Assembly: GCF_010183535.1 (NCBI RefSeq)
Contig: NC_071332.1
Location: 13,082,001 to 13,146,000 of the forward strand
DNA length: 64,000 nt
From: Caenorhabditis remanei
Lineage: Eukaryota; Nematoda; Chromadorea; Rhabditida; Rhabditidae
Reading direction: 5' to 3'
In this document: in pieces, positions 35,029-46,852 of the stretch
Layout of the letters: every line of letters starts with the position of its first letter
How positions within the stretch are numbered: position 1 is the first letter of the stretch
Position numbers and translations under genes: made by a program
The notes under the pieces: model-generated
What the model was told of the DNA's origin: nothing
What the model saw: only the letters and a program-made list of their open reading frames with translations
Databases searched by the model: none

Positions 35029-36400
35029 ATGAGAAAGTGTGAAATATGTTTACTACCTGGATCAGGAAACCATTTCGGAGTGTTCAGTTGCCGGGCATGT
35101 GCTGCCTTTTTCAGGTATATATCTTACTACTGTTTTCAACATAATTGAATAGAATTTCAGAAGAGGAGCACTCCGAAAATTCGAATATAAATGTAAAAAC
35201 AGGAAATTAGAACAAGAATGTTTAATATTCGATGCAATATCTCAACAATACCCATGCAAAAAGTGCCGAATGGATATGTGTCTTAAATTAGGAATGAGTG
35301 TGAAAAGTGAGTTAATATCTTTTTAATTTCTCCTAAAGTGATGAATGTTTATAGGATTTCAGTTCGGTAGAGATTGCATCGGACCCTCAAAGACATCCTT
35401 AACTTTTCGTCCAAACTATTTACATTTTGTGAAAAGGAATCAGAACAAAAACTTCGTTGAGCTGAAGTTTCTCCTGGAAGAAGGGGAAAAAATTTTACTC
35501 AACCGGGTATTTTGTTTACTTTTTACTTCTGTTTTGAAAATTGATATTTTTCAGAATCGTAGTATTTCCACGTCATCAACTCTTCTGAAACTTTCTCATG
35601 GCATACTGGCTGTTCGAGATCTTCCCTCATTTCATCGTTATCGACTTGTCTTGAAATGGGGTGTCAATGAAAAGCTGAAAGATTGGGAGACTTCATTTCT
35701 AACAGTAGCCAACTGGCTCACATACTTCGACGAATTTCAAAAACTTCCGATTTCATTACGAATGAAAATATTGACTGGAATGTGGCACTTATGGGTCTTA
35801 TTTGACAAACTTGCTCTGAATTTTATGGCGAGGAAACACAAGTTCGGTTCGAAAGATATATTGGTTGCTGGATACAACACATTATTTAATTTGAACAATT
35901 TGGAAATTAACATGGCTGATTTTTCCAATCACCGTGAAGTAAATGTGGACAAGTATGTTAAAATTTAATGACAAACATGTAAACTACCCATGTATCATTT
36001 CCAGATTTATCAGAGCTATTGACTGGAATATGATCAATTTCATAAAACCATTGCTTGAACTCACATTCATGATCTCTCAGTTCTGTTTCAATTATGTTGG
36101 AAAACGATTTCAAGGAACAATAGTGGAAATCTCTGATAGTTTTCAAGAAATCTTGGCAAACAATTTACACGATTACTACATGAATGGGCAGAACATTGTG
36201 AGATATTCAGGAAGACTTGCACAACTGATGAAGTTTGTTAAAAGTTTGGAGGTATGTTCGAACTTTTGAAGTCTATACATAGGTTATAAATTCAGAATGA
36301 CATTCTGGAAAAGCAGAGAAAAGTTGAAGTTGGAGAAGTGTTTGATGTCTGGAAGGTGGAGTTTTCTCATCCGGAAGTTTTCAAAGATAATTTGAGTTGA
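35029..36400 (+). CDS. Nuclear hormone receptor, supplementary family (divergent ligand-binding domain)
   Basis: Exons 35029-35114, 35161-35306, 35355-35506, 35555-35952, 36005-36251, 36296-36400 (377 aa). First finger CEIC...CRACAAFF; the second finger has an enlarged spacer (CKNRKLEQECLIFDAISQQYPCKKC). Compared with the 30.2/32.9-kb genes it lacks the GRP motif, has gained an intron after LLNR, has lost the intron before the WHLW helix, and misses about six residues where relatives have LQPTD. The C-terminus FSHPEVFKDNLS is recognisable. The frame is intact, but relaxed motifs suggest altered or lost ligand response. Confidence 0.87.
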
Positions 36401-36735
36401 ATCTGTTGAAAACTGAATAAACTATTCCAACTTTTTTCAAATTTACCATAATAATCTCCGTTTTACCGTAATGAATTTAAATTCACCATAGTGAATCTCC
36501 CGTTTTCCGTTCCGTCAATTGCAGAATCATTTTTTGATGTTTCAATATTCTCGGAGTGATCTGCTGACGCTACGGTTTTTCTATTCAAATTCTCAAGAGT
36601 TTTCCCTATTTTCTTTTAGTTTCTCATGGGAACTGACCGGCATCTTCTTTTGATATCATTCAACATAAATACAGGTGTCTCCGGAGAGAAACCTCATTCA
36701 TTCTTCCATTCGCTCTCTCTTCCTCTGCAATTGAA
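36401..36735. other. Intergenic region
   Basis: AT-rich DNA with repeated ACCATA/CCGTTTT-like words and a short ATTCAC-GTGAAT hairpin near 36481-36496, upstream of the secreted-peptide gene. Nothing else seen. Confidence 0.5.
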
Positions 36736-37009
36736 ATGAACGTTGTGCTGGTTAGTTGATTTCTCGGTATTTCTTTTTTTAAAGTTTGGTTTTAAGATCC
36801 TTCTTGTTGTCTTCTCTACTTCCATCCAGCTCGCTCAATGCCAGGAATGCACAACAATCGACTCCTGCGTAGACGGCAAGGTCTGTATCTGGGGCCGTTG
36901 TCGTGATACTGGAAAGCCTACGGAAGCCAGTGTCATTCAAAAGAGATCAATCGGTTTTAAATACGGATATGGATCAGCCGTTGTGCAAGAAGCGGCATTA
37001 ACCGCTTGA
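36736..37009 (+). CDS. Small secreted cysteine-rich peptide
   Basis: Exons 36736-36750 and 36797-37009 (75 aa). A hydrophobic N-terminus (about residues 1-20, MNVVLILLVVF...) is a clear signal peptide. The mature part has four cysteines spaced C-x5-C-x5-C-x4-C (ECTTIDSC, VDGKVC, IWGRC), enough for two disulfides, then a linker and a KR pair preceding a Gly/Tyr-rich tail (SIGFKYGYGSA). The KR could be a proprotein cleavage site, in which case the tail would be released as a peptide. AATAAA follows at about 37041. I do not recognise the family. Its location between NHR and F-box genes gives no functional hint. Confidence 0.75.
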
Positions 37010-37254
37010 AGAAGAAACATGTAAAATGTTTTCATGATTTAATAAACATTATTTTCATTCAAATATTTCATGAATGCTATAATTTATATAAAAATCTGTA
37101 ACTTTCTGTAAAATTCCGTTCTCCGAAAGCGGCAACACGGATTGAAAAAATGAATAATTTGCAGCAAAAAAATTAAAAATTAAGTTGCACAGCTTACAAC
37201 ACAATGATCGGTTTTTCATTCAACCTGACGGAGGTCTCGCCTTTAACAACGTTT

Positions 37255-37537
37255 AACTGACATTCATGAAATCTCAGGTATTCCTGAACTACGCTGTAAA
37301 AAATATCAATCCCAAATACTGGAAATATATGAACACTTGCAAAAAGAATTGCAAAATGATCACCACTACTATTCAGTGAATGATCAGAAGAATGTGAGAA
37401 ACTCTGGATGCCTTGCACAGTTAATGAAATAGAGCGACTTCCGAGAGAAGCAATCGACAGTTGGGGTTGGAGAAATCTTCAATGCGTGGAAATTGCCGTT
37501 TTCACACCCGAAGTCTTCAAGAATAAGTTTTGTTGAA
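37255..37537 (+). pseudogene. Tail fragment of an NHR, related to the 35.0-kb gene
   Basis: The plus strand encodes the last part of a ligand-binding domain: QNDHHYYSVNDQKN, SGCLAQLMK, then REKQSTVGVGEIF and WKLPFSHP, aligned with the end of the 35.0-kb gene. It has an in-frame TAG after QLMK, a one-base deletion within the HPEVF codons (CACCCGAAGTC where the paralogue pattern is CATCCGGAAGTT), and no intron where the 35.0-kb gene has one. Everything upstream is lost or unrecognisable. A dead duplicate from the end of the array. Confidence 0.75.
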
Positions 37538-37813
37538 CTATATCGTTTGAGATTTTTTGTTAACGTTTTTACGTTTTGGTTCAATTTAATTCCTGTATTT
37601 TATAGCGTAGTCCAAAAAAAACATGTATTCCTTATTTGTTTGTATGTTTTTCTTTCTAGATAAACATCCATTTGATGTTTGAGTTTTGGTGTTCCTGTTG
37701 TTTACTTCAATTGTTGTCTATTTCTCTCGTCCCTCCTATTCTCTCTAGACTCTTCAAAAACATTTCAAAGTCGGTTTTCCCCGTTTCTAATTATTCTCCG
37801 CTTCTTTTTCATT

Positions 37814-38961
37814 ATGTCAGAACTGACTGAATTTGAATGGCACAAACTAAATGATGATATGAAATTAGAAGTTATCAAAAGAAGCAGTTACTTAACAAGG
37901 TTAGTTGAATTATTAAACAATTATTTGTTGTTTGTAAAACATTTTCTTTAAGATGTCGTCTTCGGAAATGCTCTAAATCAGACAAATCTCTAGTGGATAG
38001 AGTTCCTATTTCTGAAATAGAGATTGGATTTGCTGAAGATGAATATCGTCACACGGAAGACTCCAAACCGTATCTCATGGTACATGATGCTGTGAATGAT
38101 GAAAATTGGTCATATAATAAGGGAGATGATAAAGATAGAATAGCCGATTTCATGCGCATTTTCAACAATAGAAATACGTTAGTCAGGCGGGTTTACTTCG
38201 ACTTTTTCTCCGATGATTCAAACAGCTGCCCATTCTTCTCAAAGCTTCTCACAGAACTTGATGCTCATCCAAAATGCATTATTCAATCGGAACATTTTGA
38301 TTGGAGATGTCACCAAGCAAGTGAACAATATTTGCTCCAAGTTCTAGAAAAGTTCGACTCACATAACTTGAAAAAGATCAGTTTGAATGGAATCATATCT
38401 GAAGAAAAGGTAAAAGCTCTTTCCGAGACCGATCAATGGAAAAACACAAGCAAATTCGATATAGCGACCAGTCCAAGTTTTGGTGAATTGGACAACGATG
38501 TAAAAGTGAAATCCGAATATATTCAACATGCTGAAAACGTGCATATGAAAGTGGGAAATATGAAAGGAGATGAAATCTGGCAGCTTATTAAGGTTTTATT
38601 AGTCCGAAATTTCAATAAGACTCAATTTTCCAGAACTACCGCGAATCTGATCGAAATGTTGCATCATTTTTCATGTTGGACGTGGATCAAGAGTATTTCG
38701 AATGGAAAGATGTTCTCCTACTCTTCGATGTACCCGTTACGAATGTTTCAGTAGCAAGGTGAGTATCAAGCTCCAAGATTTGGCATGAAAATTAAGAATA
38801 TTTTCAGCGAAAGTTCTACAACTCACACTCAAAGATTTGAAATGAGCACGAGAGGACGTGTACTCGTCGTAGAGCTTTCCAACTACGGAGTAAAAGGATG
38901 CGTCTGTCGTGAAGAGCAAATCGACGAAGATTTCAATCGTGTTTTCAATGAGGAAGATTGA
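37814..38961 (+). CDS. F-box protein with FTH/DUF38-like C-terminal region
   Basis: Predicted SCF ubiquitin-ligase adaptor. Exons 37814-37899, 37953-38592, 38634-38758, 38808-38961 (334 aa). The F-box region (EWHKLNDDMKLEVIKR) is split after TR by the family intron and followed by CSKSDKSLV. The central exon holds ETDQWKN and is 213 codons long. The last exon has THTQRFEMS and a terminal acidic tail. All exon boundaries match the interrupted gene at 18.9 kb, making this its best intact reference. It is isolated from the other F-box genes by 17 kb of NHR array. Confidence 0.87.
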
Positions 38962-39082
38962 GTGTTCAAGGTTTTGATTATGTATAAATGATTTTATTCA
39001 ATCATGTTTATGTAAAAAAAAAACATTAAAAAGAAACCATGGAAATCAGAATAATACTTGGATTTGAAAAATCACAGTTTTC

Positions 39083-40216
39083 CTAAGTTAAGCGACTGAC
39101 ATGGCTGACGTGAATCACAGAAGACTGTGGACTCGTAGCTTTAAAAACCGGATTGGTACTGTAGAAGTAGCAGGTGACAATGTGAACTCGAAAATCTTGA
39201 ACAAGCGCACGGAAGAGGAGAACGTAGGAAAATTGGGGGATACGAAAGATTTCCCCAATCTGAAATATAAAAGAGATGAACTATGAATTTCTTGAATCTA
39301 TTTGATTTACCGAAACCAAATAACCGAATATCATTGGAAACAGTAAAATAATCATAGTCACTGTTAATGTTCGTTCAACTTTAGCACTTTTAGTTGTTGA
39401 TTGGAAGGCGTTCATTGATTTATTTCTACGAATTTTCAACAGCATTAGCATATTGAGAACAATCAAAATCATAGCAACTGTTATGTAAAATGAAAGATTT
39501 GACACTAACACAATCTGAAAAACTGGAATCTATGTATACTGCACATTAATTGTGTTGTTTAACTAACCTTATTAGTCGCATGAAGAACTGAAATAATTAG
39601 AAATGAGCCGTAAGAGTAAGGTTCTGTAAGTTGTAGGCATAGGATTTCAGAGGAAAGATGAGGTAACGCAGCAAAAAGAGTAGAAGTGACAATGATAGGA
39701 GGAACATACTTGTTAATCTGAAACAGGCTATGATATACTTTTATTTCCGTGGCGAGAACTTACCGTCTCTGTTGTAGTTTCTGGAACCGCATACAAGATT
39801 GACACTCTGAGCGCACAAAACAAAAGTGTGAATAGTTGAGATGCGTAAGTTGCCCAGAAATAAAGGAATACGATGAATTTCATCAAAACTTGTGGGTTTT
39901 CAGTGGCAAAATACTTGGTGAAAAATGTGGTATATGGTATCCGAATCATTGAGAAATCAGCAATAATCAGCACAATATTCCAAAATTGCATGTATAGGAA
40001 TGAATCGAATATTTCAGCTCGCATTATACTTCTTTTCACAGTTTTCTTCTCGGTTAGAATAAAGAATAAGATTTTGAAGTAGATGAATATAGGGAGAACA
40101 CTGTAGCATGCCATTCCCAAGACATAGAAAAACAACCAGTTGAATTGAAATTTGAATCTTCGATACTCAGACTGTTCAGTAATTGAAAAATCAGATAAGT
40201 CGAACTCGTTTGACAT
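39083..40216 (-). CDS. 7TM chemoreceptor, Srg-superfamily-like (Sru-type guess)
   Basis: Putative chemosensory GPCR of sensory-neuron membranes. Exons 40216-39764, 39717-39568, 39514-39311, 39259-39083 (327 aa). Seven hydrophobic segments can be placed: about 25-52, 66-92, 110-140, 153-172, 190-230 (two merged), 248-270 and 280-305. Shared marks with its three relatives here: FNW before TM1, MQFWNIVL in TM2, RIPYT and ENPQ before TM3, FCALRV after TM3, ERTLT.TMIILLFP in TM6, and FYSTNPVF at the C-terminus. Intron positions match the 41.3-kb gene exactly. The family name is from memory and uncertain; the 7TM assignment is firm. Confidence 0.85.
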
Positions 40217-40329
40217 TATTTCAAGGAATGAAAGAAGTCAGTCGAACTTAATAATCTTTCCTGAGATTGAAATCTTTGGGTTGGACTTTCAGTTCAAGAA
40301 AAGTCGAAACTAAATTCTCGAGCTGGGAA

Positions 40330-40345
40330 CAATAGACAGAATGTG
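40330..40345. promoter_or_regulatory. Shared upstream word, copy 1
   Basis: CAATAGACAGAATGTG lies about 115 bp upstream of the 39.1-kb receptor ATG, and the identical 16-mer lies upstream of the 43.9-kb receptor (45374-45389). Conservation in otherwise diverged flanks suggests a common regulatory site or a duplication remnant. Confidence 0.4.
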
Positions 40346-41083
40346 GGAAAAATCACGAAGGATGTCTACGGGAAGAAAATATGACGAGTTGTCTCAACAA
40401 GGAACTATTACTCTGTGTGTGAATAATTTTGAGAAGAACACAGAATTATCGTGAAAACATATAAAATACATACAAGATTGTACCTCATCGGCAACTAGAA
40501 CATTTTCTCCCCGTTAAACAAGAGCTCCATAAAATACATTAATGAATTGTTCAGTTTCCTCCCTACTACTGTATTTTTTCTATGTTGAGAAAATTCTGAT
40601 CTTCTGTTGAAAGTTTTATTTGAATGCACAAAATGTGATAATATCTTCTGTTTTTCTTCAAACTTTCTTGTATCGTCTAGTGATCTATGGAATATACTCA
40701 CAAGTGAATAACTTGACCGTGAGAAAATGTACTAGAGTTTTCGTAGAGTCTGATTGAAAACCAGGAACTATGAGAACTCAAAAAATTGTCTCGGATCAAA
40801 AACTTCAAAAACGATCAAAAACTTCTTCATTTTGCTTACCTAATGATCTCGAAGGGAGGCATAAGAAAACAGCCATTTAAATGATCAACAGTAGAACAAC
40901 AAAAGAAAACTGAATTGGTTTGAATGTAACTTGGAAGGTATTTGCAAAATTTGAAAGAAACATTTATTTCCATTTGTTAATTCTATTGAGATAAGACAGC
41001 AAAATATACAAATCAACAAAAGAATGGTTGCGAATAAATTATGCAATTCTGATACGGTACTACCCATATGTAAAATTTTTGAA

Positions 41084-41157
41084 AAGGGAAGAAGGAAGAA
41101 GGAAGAAGGAAGTGAATAAAGGCCCGGAAGAAGGAAGAAGGAAGGAAGAAGGAAGGA
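41084..41157 (+). repeat. GGAAGAA purine microsatellite
   Basis: Runs of GGAAGAA and GGAAGGAAGAA interrupted once by TGAATAAAGGCCC. Non-coding. Confidence 0.85.
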
Positions 41158-41274
41158 ATTCCGCACAGCTCTGCTACCCATTATTACGGTTTAAGAGCCG
41201 GTTATCGAAGATTCCAGCCACGGAAAGTTTAATTGAAAATTCATCACTGAATATAGTTTTCACCTCATAGCACT

Positions 41275-42427
41275 TTACAAAGTAACTCGACTCATATGGG
41301 AAACAGAAGAGTGTGGGCTTTTGCTTCTAAAAACAGGATTTGTCAAATAGAAATATGAAGTGACAATGTGAACACGAGCATCTATAAACAGAGGGCGGAT
41401 GAGAAGAATGTATGAGAAATATGATATTCGGGAGATTTCGCCGATCTGAAACAAGAGATTTTTAAAAAGTCGCAAAACAGATTTAACTTACTGAAATTAG
41501 GCAACTAACAATCATTGGAAACAATAAAATAATCATGGTTCCTGTTAACGTTCTTTCTATTCTGACACTTTGTGTAGCAGATCGAAGAGTATTTATCAAT
41601 TTCTTCCTCCTCACTTTTATCATCATTAACCCGTTCAATGCAATTATCGTAAGTGTTACGGAGACATAGATGAACGCATTGAATATAATGACGTACTATA
41701 AATAAAAACTTTTACCAATTTCGGTTAGAATCTAAACTAACTGAATTCATTGAGTGGAATTTTGAGATAATGAGCACGGATCCATAGATGTATGGTTCCA
41801 CCAACTGCATACAATATGCATCAGTTGAAAAATGAGGTAGAGCGGCTGCAAGCCCGAAGATTATAATGATTGGAGGAAGGACTTGCATTATCTGAAAACA
41901 TTTTTATAGTTTGTAAGAATGCATTTTTATGATGCTATTCCTCAACGATAGTCGATTAAAAATATACTCACCCTTTCAGTTGTATTCTTTGACACCAAAT
42001 ACAGTATTGCCACTCGCAGGGCACAGAATAAAACTGTGAATAGTTGAAATGCATAAGCTGCCCAGAAGTATACGAAGACGATGCATTTCAGCAGAGTTTG
42101 AGGGTTTTCAGCTGCACAATACCTTGTGAAAATGGTTGTATAGGGCATTCGAAACATTGCAAAATCCGCAAAAACCAACACAATATTCCAGAATTGCATC
42201 AGAAGAAACGAATAGAAAATCTCAATTCGCAACACATTCTTCTTGATTTTACTCTTTTTGGTGAAAAAGAAAAATGCAATTCTTCCAAATACCACAATAG
42301 GAGGAATACTGTAACAGACCATTACAACGACACAGAGAAAAATCCAATTGACAGTGAATTCGAAGTTCTGATATTCGGGATTTCCCATTATATTCTTGTA
42401 TGATAGAGGTGTTGTGCTTGACGACAT
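41275..42427 (-). CDS. 7TM chemoreceptor, Srg-superfamily-like (Sru-type guess)
   Basis: Exons 42427-41972, 41891-41742, 41695-41492, 41445-41275 (326 aa). Same exon lengths for exons 2 and 3 (150 and 204 nt) as the 39.1-kb gene, and the same landmarks: VNW before TM1, MQFWNIVLVFADF, RMPYT, AAENPQ, FCALRVAILY, ERTLTGTMIILLFP and FYLTNPVF. All splice sites are canonical and the frame is intact. Tandem duplicate on the same strand. The downstream neighbour lies 1.06 kb away, so each copy probably has its own promoter. Confidence 0.85.
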
Positions 42428-43894
42428 GTTGCAAAGACTTAACTGAAACTAGAAAAGGTACAAAAAGAGCAACACGAAGGGAATCAGAGCGGAAAGTAAG
42501 TCTGGTAATGACGTTATGAGTTTTGAGAGACTGCTTCTTCCAATTGGAACTTTTAGTTCAGTTTAGTTCAGAAAAGGAGAAGACTGATGTGGGAGTGGAC
42601 AGAGGGAATATGGGAAAACACAGAAAGTGTCAGAAACATACTTTCGTTGCAAATTTTCCGAAGAGATTGATTTGAGGGTGGGAGATTGAAATGAAATGAC
42701 CCGTTTTGTCTGGGTTTGGAAATTGAAACAACTCTTTATAACAAAAATTTATTTGAAGATTTCTTTTAACTGAACAATGGCGGATTCAGTTTGAATAGTT
42801 TGAATAGAAATGGAAATACTCGTGGGAAATTCTTCTTTATTGTTCTTTAATTTACTGAACGGAAAGTTTAAATTTTAAATACTCTTCTCCTTTGCAAGCT
42901 TCTTGGTATGGAAAAGATTACTAATTCCTCAGAGAAAGTTGCCTTTTTCCTGAATTCTCATATCGATAGAACTAGTCAGATGTAGTCAAGTAGCAACATT
43001 TGAAGCACATTTTGTGATTCACGAGCACTATTCACTTATAAATTTAGAACTCTCGTGATGTTGTTAGAATTTTTCGAGTTTTACAAATGTTGTCTAGAAA
43101 TTTCATAAAGTTATTATAGCTCACGAGTTCAAGATACGGGATCTGTATGTTTTCCAAACCTTTCGGGGCTCAAAGACTGTACTCGCAGACTTTTATTTAT
43201 CACAACACTGAAGTTCACTATTTTCATCTTCCAAAATAATAACAATAAACGCGTAGTCTTTTTTAACTTCTCCGCAGACAAGGAAGTGTTCTAACTAAAT
43301 TATAAAAAAAATCAAAAGAATGCTGATAAATCTAGGATCATTTTCAGCATGTCCATTCCTTAAATAGCTTCATTTGTACGGAATAGAAAATTCAAGACTA
43401 CTTCCAGCCAATTAACCAAAAGAAGCAACACCACTAGACACATTACACCATCTGCAACACGCATCATCATTTCCTCAAAACAAATTTATTCCTGAAATTG
43501 CATCAAACGGAAAACAATGACTATTTCAGATGTAGTCAGGCTAGAAAAGAATTTTAAATGAGTTCAAATCGAGTGATTAGATGCTCTTGTCCTTTCAATG
43601 CTCATCAAAGATCTCAATTGGGGGTCTTGTCCTTTTCTTCTCATAACATGATCAGAGACAAAAAACGTCAGTATAATTCATTTGACCGTGGGAATATTAA
43701 CTAGACCTTGTTGTGAGAAAAACAGAAACTTTGAAATATTTGGAAGTTGGTTCCGATCAAAAGTAAAAGCAATGATCTGAAAAAGAGGAAGTAAAGGACA
43801 AGTCTTGATAGTGTTTCTCAGGATTTCAATTGCCCGCTGCGTCTGTTCTTGGTTTGTCACCTCTCAATGAGTAGTTTTCGATACAGTAAGTAAT
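42428..43894. other. Intergenic region between chemoreceptors
   Basis: Putative promoter of the 41.3-kb gene and 3' flank of the 43.9-kb gene. Short words such as CAGATGTAGTCA (about 42976 and 43528) and CTTGTCCTTT (about 43587 and 43626) recur. No supportable gene; the frame at 43678-43860 lacks domain features. Confidence 0.5.
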
Positions 43895-45140
43895 TTATTC
43901 CACAGTTTTCAAGGCCACAAGACTGAAATTCGTAGAAGCCGAGACTTGCGTCTGTGGCTTTTTGAATACTGGATGTGTGATGTAAAAATAACATGTGACG
44001 ACATGAACTCGAGCATCCAAAAACAGTGGACGGAATAGCAGAATGTAGGAGAAAAAAGAAAAATGGAAGAGTTCACCGATCTGGAAAAACATTGTGTTGC
44101 AGACTTGACCTAAAAATAAAAGTCGTGAGAAAAGAAGTTAAACTCACCGAAACAAAAAGATTGATCATCAGAGGAATGAGTAAAATAATCATAGTTCCAG
44201 TCAGAGTCTTTTCAATTTTCAAAGTTGCTGAAGACGATTGAGAAACATTTCTGAAATAATTGGATAGAAAATTATCATTTCATCTGAACTCACAACATCT
44301 TTCTCTCTTGAATTTTCCTCATCACAAAATAGTTCAACAATATAATTGAGATAGTGACTGATCCTGTGAAGATCACATTCCCAGGAACGACATAGTTCTG
44401 CAAAATTTCAATAACGTATGGAAATCGTGTTAGAAAATAGAAAACATTGAAAATGTTCAGTGCATTAACTTACGAGATTAATCAAGTGAAAACGGGAAAT
44501 TATCAAGACAGATCCAAATGGATAGGGCTCAAACACTTGAATACATATTCCATCAGACAGGAAATGTGGCAAAGCTGCACAGAAAGTAACTGAGATAATC
44601 AGATATGGGAACATTAGAATCATCTGAAATGAGCTCATAGTGTAAAACACTGACTGAGACAACATTCACTCGTACCTTCTTTGTAGTTTTTGTTTTCATT
44701 GAATACAGTATTGCTACCCTCAAGCCACAAAAGAGAACAGTGAACATTTGAGAAGTATAGCTAGCAAAATAATAGAAAAATACTATGAATTTCATCATAA
44801 TTTGTGGATTTTCAGATGCGCAGAAACTTGACAGTATACCGGTGTAGGGTATTCTAAACATAGCAAATTCTCCAATGATCAAAAGAATATTCACGAGTTG
44901 CATCAACATAAATGGCTGGAATATTTCCAACCGGAGACCGATCTTTTTAATATTTTTTCGGTTTTTGTAATAGTAAAGAACGATTTTTAGAAAAATAAAA
45001 AAACATGGAATAGAGTATGACAACATTATCAAAGTGAATATTGACACCCAATTGACTTCGTATTCGTGATTGATGTATTCTTGAACTCCGAGAATCGACT
45101 TGTATGCATAGGTGTATGGAGAAAACGAAAACTCGCTCAT
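43895..45140 (-). CDS. 7TM chemoreceptor, Srg-superfamily-like (Sru-type guess)
   Basis: Exons 45140-44676, 44623-44474, 44397-44294, 44250-44148, 44080-43895 (335 aa). Landmarks: VNW, MQLVNILLIIGEF, RIPYT, ASENPQ, FCGLRVAILY, PYPFGSVLIIS, EKTLTGTMIILLIP and FYITHPVF. The third exon of the 39- and 41-kb genes is split by an additional intron (44293-44251), shared with the 48.4-kb gene, so 43.9 and 48.4 kb form a subgroup. The start is the ATG nine bases after CATACAGACG, a likely trans-splice acceptor; an in-frame upstream ATG is therefore not used. Confidence 0.85.
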
Positions 45141-45373
45141 CGTCTGTATGAAAAACAAATTAATGAAAAAAGAATAAGTAACTCAAAGTAGAAAAAACAG
45201 CCCAGATAGGTACAAGTTGGTCTGCATGAACATTGCACTTTTTTCGAATAAAAATTCTGAGGTATACAGAAAATTCTGATTTCCATGTGAAAATTATTTG
45301 ATTCAGAACAACGCGGAATGGCGTTGTGTCAGTTATGTCAAACATCTGTTCACAAGTTAGATGCAATGAAAAG

Positions 45374-45389
45374 CAATAGACAGAATGTG
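45374..45389. promoter_or_regulatory. Shared upstream word, copy 2
   Basis: CAATAGACAGAATGTG, identical to 40330-40345, about 235 bp upstream of the 43.9-kb receptor ATG. Confidence 0.4.
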
Positions 45390-46290
45390 TACTGTTTTCA
45401 CTATTTTACAAACGTGTCTATAGTGAGCTAGAGATGTTTTATTAGCTCAATAAAAATGAAGTTGGCACAATTTGCAAGAGAATTACTTTTCTGAAAAGGA
45501 ATGTGGCGAAGAATGGTAATATATTTCTCTTTTGACTTGCATGTCACTCATCAAAAAAATAGATCAGACTAGACTGATCAACAAGATCAGATCAAAAAGA
45601 AAATTTTACTCATTTGGGCATGAAAAGCTACAAAACACGCATATTCGAAGTCGCACTTTATCTGAAAAAGAAAAGATTTGATTAAGCTTTTTGCGTTGGA
45701 GTTCTGGTTGAACTTTTTATTTATCTGGCTTTGAAAATACATACGATATGAAAAATAATGAATCAAAAAATAAAGGAACTTGGATAAATCTATGCTCAGA
45801 ATTTTCACCACAGATTTTAACAGATCGACAGATTTTCGGTAACAAGAATAGAATCTAAACTGTCAAAGTTAAGCGAAATGTGTTTCCTAAATTTGTCAAA
45901 AGCGAACATCATTTTTATTTCCGGAAAGTGTGTAGTTTTGTTCAAGTAACCGTTTATTCAAAGAAGTTCAAATATCTAGACGTTTGATAAGAAACTTCAA
46001 GAAATAACCGGAAACAATCAGTTGCTATTAATAGTTTTACAGATAAGCTAGACTGTTCCATAGATCAAAAATGCATTTGATTCTCCTGTTAGGTTTCTTA
46101 TCAACAATTCTACTTTGACCAGAATAGGATGGGTTGTGTTTTTTGAACATCTGTCTTATCGGTGTGTTGCTTTGATAAATGTGTGATTTTTTAACACAAG
46201 ATAATAATGCCCGCGGTCTACGCCATGTTTCGAAATGTTGTGTGTTTCGGTGTTTACTGAATTGTCTGAACTTTGACTCAAAAACTAGTG

Positions 46291-46322
46291 AGATAAGGAA
46301 AACACGACGACGGAAATTGCGT
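46291..46322. promoter_or_regulatory. Orphan copy of the kinase promoter block
   Basis: GATAAG followed by CGGAAATTGCGT, the same pairing found upstream of both PIM-like kinases (48080-48118 and 49971-49997). No kinase sequence follows in the corresponding direction, so this may be the remains of a lost third copy or an enhancer. Confidence 0.4.
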
Positions 46323-46852
46323 AAAAAGCACAACTAAATTCATATTGAAACTAAAGTTATTACACTGAGTGCTCTCGAATTGTTTCACTACCACGAAAAA
46401 TCAAATTGCGTAACTAGTCTCGTGTAAAACATGTGGCAATTATTGCCTATCTAATGGCATACGATTGGAACCATATGAGACACTATAAAGTAATCACTTT
46501 TTTGCCAATTTTCTTCTTTCAGGTGAACAAGTACAGTTGAATGATGGAATAATAAATGTTGGAATGCAATCAGAATGATTCTGAATTATCGAGAACGGCT
46601 ATACTTGTCCGTTTTCAAAATAGTATTTTTGAGTGTTATCGGATTCTTGAAGAAATTCATATTTCAGAATGATTCAGATTATTTGTACACTGCTGTTCGA
46701 AACGCATAGATAGGAAGAAAATCACATTTATTTTGAGGAAAACAATGAAGAAAAATCAGTTGAATGACTATTTCGAAATGAACGGAAATGAGATCAACTT
46801 AGATTGAAAACTATTATGACAATGCTGGGGAAATTTAAAATTGGCAGTGACT

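Larger units (their letters stand above)
40217..41274. other. Intergenic region upstream of the 39.1-kb receptor
   Basis: Contains the shared 16-bp word at 40330-40345 and a GGAAGAA-type microsatellite at 41084-41157. No gene supported. Confidence 0.6.
45141..46852. other. Intergenic region between chemoreceptor and kinase
   Basis: Holds the shared 16-mer (45374-45389) upstream of the 43.9-kb receptor and an orphan copy of the kinase promoter block (46291-46322). Several GATA-type sites occur between 46030 and 46300. No supportable gene. Confidence 0.5.

Noticed and set aside
41028..41270. Plus-strand frame across the purine microsatellite
   Set aside because: It is translated GGAAGAA repeat (Glu/Arg/Lys-rich) without homology or splice sites.
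46037..46333. 98-codon minus-strand frame as a gene
   Set aside because: It overlaps the orphan promoter block and shows no domain or splice structure.
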